Below the pieces are notes generated by a model that did not search any database, was not told the origin of the DNA, and saw only the letters and a list, made by a program, of their open reading frames with translations. A program made the position numbers and the translations under genes. This document shows positions 63,134 through 64,000 of a stretch of 64,000 bases of DNA, in pieces (position 1 is the first letter of the stretch; each line of letters starts with the position of its first letter). The DNA is taken from NCBI RefSeq assembly GCF_030816725.1, contig NZ_JAUSYG010000001.1, positions 1,922,001-1,986,000 on the forward strand. Reading direction: 5' to 3'. This DNA is from Pseudarthrobacter defluvii. GTDB lineage: Bacteria > Actinomycetota > Actinomycetes > Actinomycetales > Micrococcaceae.

Positions 63134-63145
63134 TAGGATGAGCGG
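63134..63145 (+). promoter_or_regulatory. Leaderless -10 element for the lipoprotein gene
   Basis: TAGGAT (63134-63139), 6 bases, ATG 63146. Confidence 0.5.
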
Positions 63146-63562
63146 ATGAGAGAAGTCGTCCTCCTTAGCGCCAGCGCGTTGGCCTTGGCCCTCTGCGCCT
63201 GCTCCGCGCAGGGGAATGAAGGCGCCTGCAAGGACTTCGAATCCGCCTACAACGCCTCCGGCCTGCGGTACAACCAAGGCACTGCGGGCAGTGGCGGTGC
63301 CACGGACTACGGCAAGGCGCTGAAAAAGCTTGCCGACGCCGCCAGGGTCGGCATTGCGAAGGCCTCCGGGGAGGTTAAGAAGAACCTTCAAGACCTCGTG
63401 GACGAAGGGGAGATGTACTCCTCCGCCGTCTCATCGCAGAACTCGCCGTACACCTCCGAGGCTGTCCGCACCATGGCCGACAACTCCCGGGATGGCCTCT
63501 TCGATGCCTGCGAGGCAGCAGGCATGTCGATCCACCTGGGTCCCGTCAATGCGGGCCAATGA
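63146..63562 (+). CDS. Hypothetical lipoprotein
   Basis: A 138-residue predicted lipoprotein: signal VVLLSASALALALCAC, with Cys19 as probable lipid site. The mature part is helical and Ala-rich with a pair of cysteines (ACKDF and DACEAAG) that could form a disulfide. No family recognised. Followed 48 bases later by a hydrolase gene. Confidence 0.65.
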   Translation: MREVVLLSASALALALCACSAQGNEGACKDFESAYNASGLRYNQGTAGSGGATDYGKALKKLADAARVGIAKASGEVKKNLQDLVDEGEMYSSAVSSQNSPYTSEAVRTMADNSRDGLFDACEAAGMSIHLGPVNAGQ

Positions 63563-63596
63563 CCGTCCAAGAGGGGTCGGGGACCAGCTGAGACTT

Positions 63597-63610
63597 TAGA
63601 GTCTTTACCT
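63597..63610 (+). promoter_or_regulatory. Weak leaderless -10 candidate for the terminal hydrolase
   Basis: TAGAGT (63597-63602) with an 8-base spacer to ATG 63611, slightly longer than the other cases. Confidence 0.3.
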
Positions 63611-64000
63611 ATGAACACAACAGCCGGCAGCGTCCCGGGTCGATCCGTCCAGCGCGTCGTCATTGTCCACGGGTATGAATCGTCGCCGGACGCAAACTGG
63701 TTTCCCTGGCTTCAAGGCGCCCTCGAAGCTAAAGGCATAGCGGTCACAGCGGTACCGCTCCCCGACCCTGATGATCCTGACAAGGCGGCGTGGGAGATTG
63801 CAGTCAGAGCAGCACTCGGAATGCCCGATGCTGCGACGGTGATTGTGGCCCACTCCCTCGGCGTGGTCACAGCCCTGCGGGTGCTTGCGGCGCTGGCGGT
63901 GCCTTGGGAGCTGGGCGGTCTCGTTTTGGTGGCCGGGTTCACCGAACCACTCGCGGCACTGCCGGAACTCGACGGCTTTTTGGCAGCTGACGTGGACGTT
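63611..64000 (+). CDS. RBBP9/YdeN family serine hydrolase, 3' truncated by window
   Basis: The first 130 residues of an alpha/beta hydrolase. VVIVHGYESSPDANWFPWL is the oxyanion/N-terminal block of the RBBP9/YdeN family. TVIVAHSLGVVTALRVL holds the nucleophile serine. The catalytic Asp and His lie beyond the window. Cytoplasmic, substrate unknown. Confidence 0.85.
   Translation, partial: MNTTAGSVPGRSVQRVVIVHGYESSPDANWFPWLQGALEAKGIAVTAVPLPDPDDPDKAAWEIAVRAALGMPDAATVIVAHSLGVVTALRVLAALAVPWELGGLVLVAGFTEPLAALPELDGFLAADVDV

Noticed and set aside
1..64000. CRISPR array, rRNA operon or known riboswitch
   Set aside because: No regularly spaced repeats, rRNA sequence or recognisable riboswitch core was seen on either strand.

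Overview
The window is high-GC, densely packed chromosomal DNA from an actinobacterium. A complete Pup-proteasome locus, mycothiol synthesis (MshC), RbpA, a three-helix Rieske protein, a diheme QcrC and a naturally fused PafBC point to the Micrococcaceae, most likely an Arthrobacter or Pseudarthrobacter. The genus is inferred from gene content and not proven. Most of the window reads as ordinary core chromosome with one accessory stretch (about 16.5-30.4 kb).

Layout. 0-6 kb: end of recO, uppS, an alpha/beta hydrolase, pyrD, DUF3043, an M20 dipeptidase and erpA. 6-15 kb: the aerobic respiratory module, ctaC-ctaD-ctaF on the + strand and ctaE-qcrC-qcrA-qcrB on the - strand, interrupted by a PTS HPr gene and a divergent DasR-like GntR regulator that share an operator-like palindrome. 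15-17 kb: trpD, a stand-alone Lrp/AsnC ligand domain and DUF3054. 17-21.4 kb: an envelope-polysaccharide operon comprising a NodB deacetylase fused to a processive GT2 synthase (split by a frameshift), a GH18-like lipoprotein and a secreted protein, with a DtxR-type iron box upstream. 21.4-22.7 kb: small hypothetical genes. 22.7-26 kb: a mobile module of two tyrosine-recombinase-like proteins and an XRE protein, with a repeated sequence at its promoter end. 26.2-30.4 kb: a CPBP protease and a type III polyketide synthase/methyltransferase/flavin monooxygenase operon. 30.4-35.5 kb: deformylase, a putative rRNA methyltransferase, NfeD/SPFH, rbpA and a polyprenol-phosphate mannose synthase. 35.6-55.2 kb, almost all on the - strand: amidohydrolase, helY, tatC, tatA, pafBC, two FKBPs, pafA, prcA, prcB, pup, dop, arc, trmI, an M50 protease and a HAD phosphatase. 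55.4-64 kb: PAC2 protein, mshC, uppP, aldo/keto reductase, small conserved proteins, acyl-CoA dehydrogenase, M20 peptidase, tRNA-Leu, a lipoprotein and a truncated hydrolase.

How the genes work together. Cta and Qcr proteins form the bc1-aa3 supercomplex. Arc, Dop, Pup, PrcBA and PafA form the whole pupylation-degradation pathway, and PafBC is the DNA-damage regulator that travels with it. UppS and UppP make and recycle the undecaprenyl carrier. HPr and the GntR regulator look like a sugar/aminosugar-responsive PTS control pair.

A pattern runs across the whole window: about 19 genes start with ATG or GTG exactly 6-7 bases after a TANNNT-like -10 hexamer and have no Shine-Dalgarno sequence. 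This is the signature of leaderless transcription. Several divergent gene pairs are separated only by two such promoters back to back.
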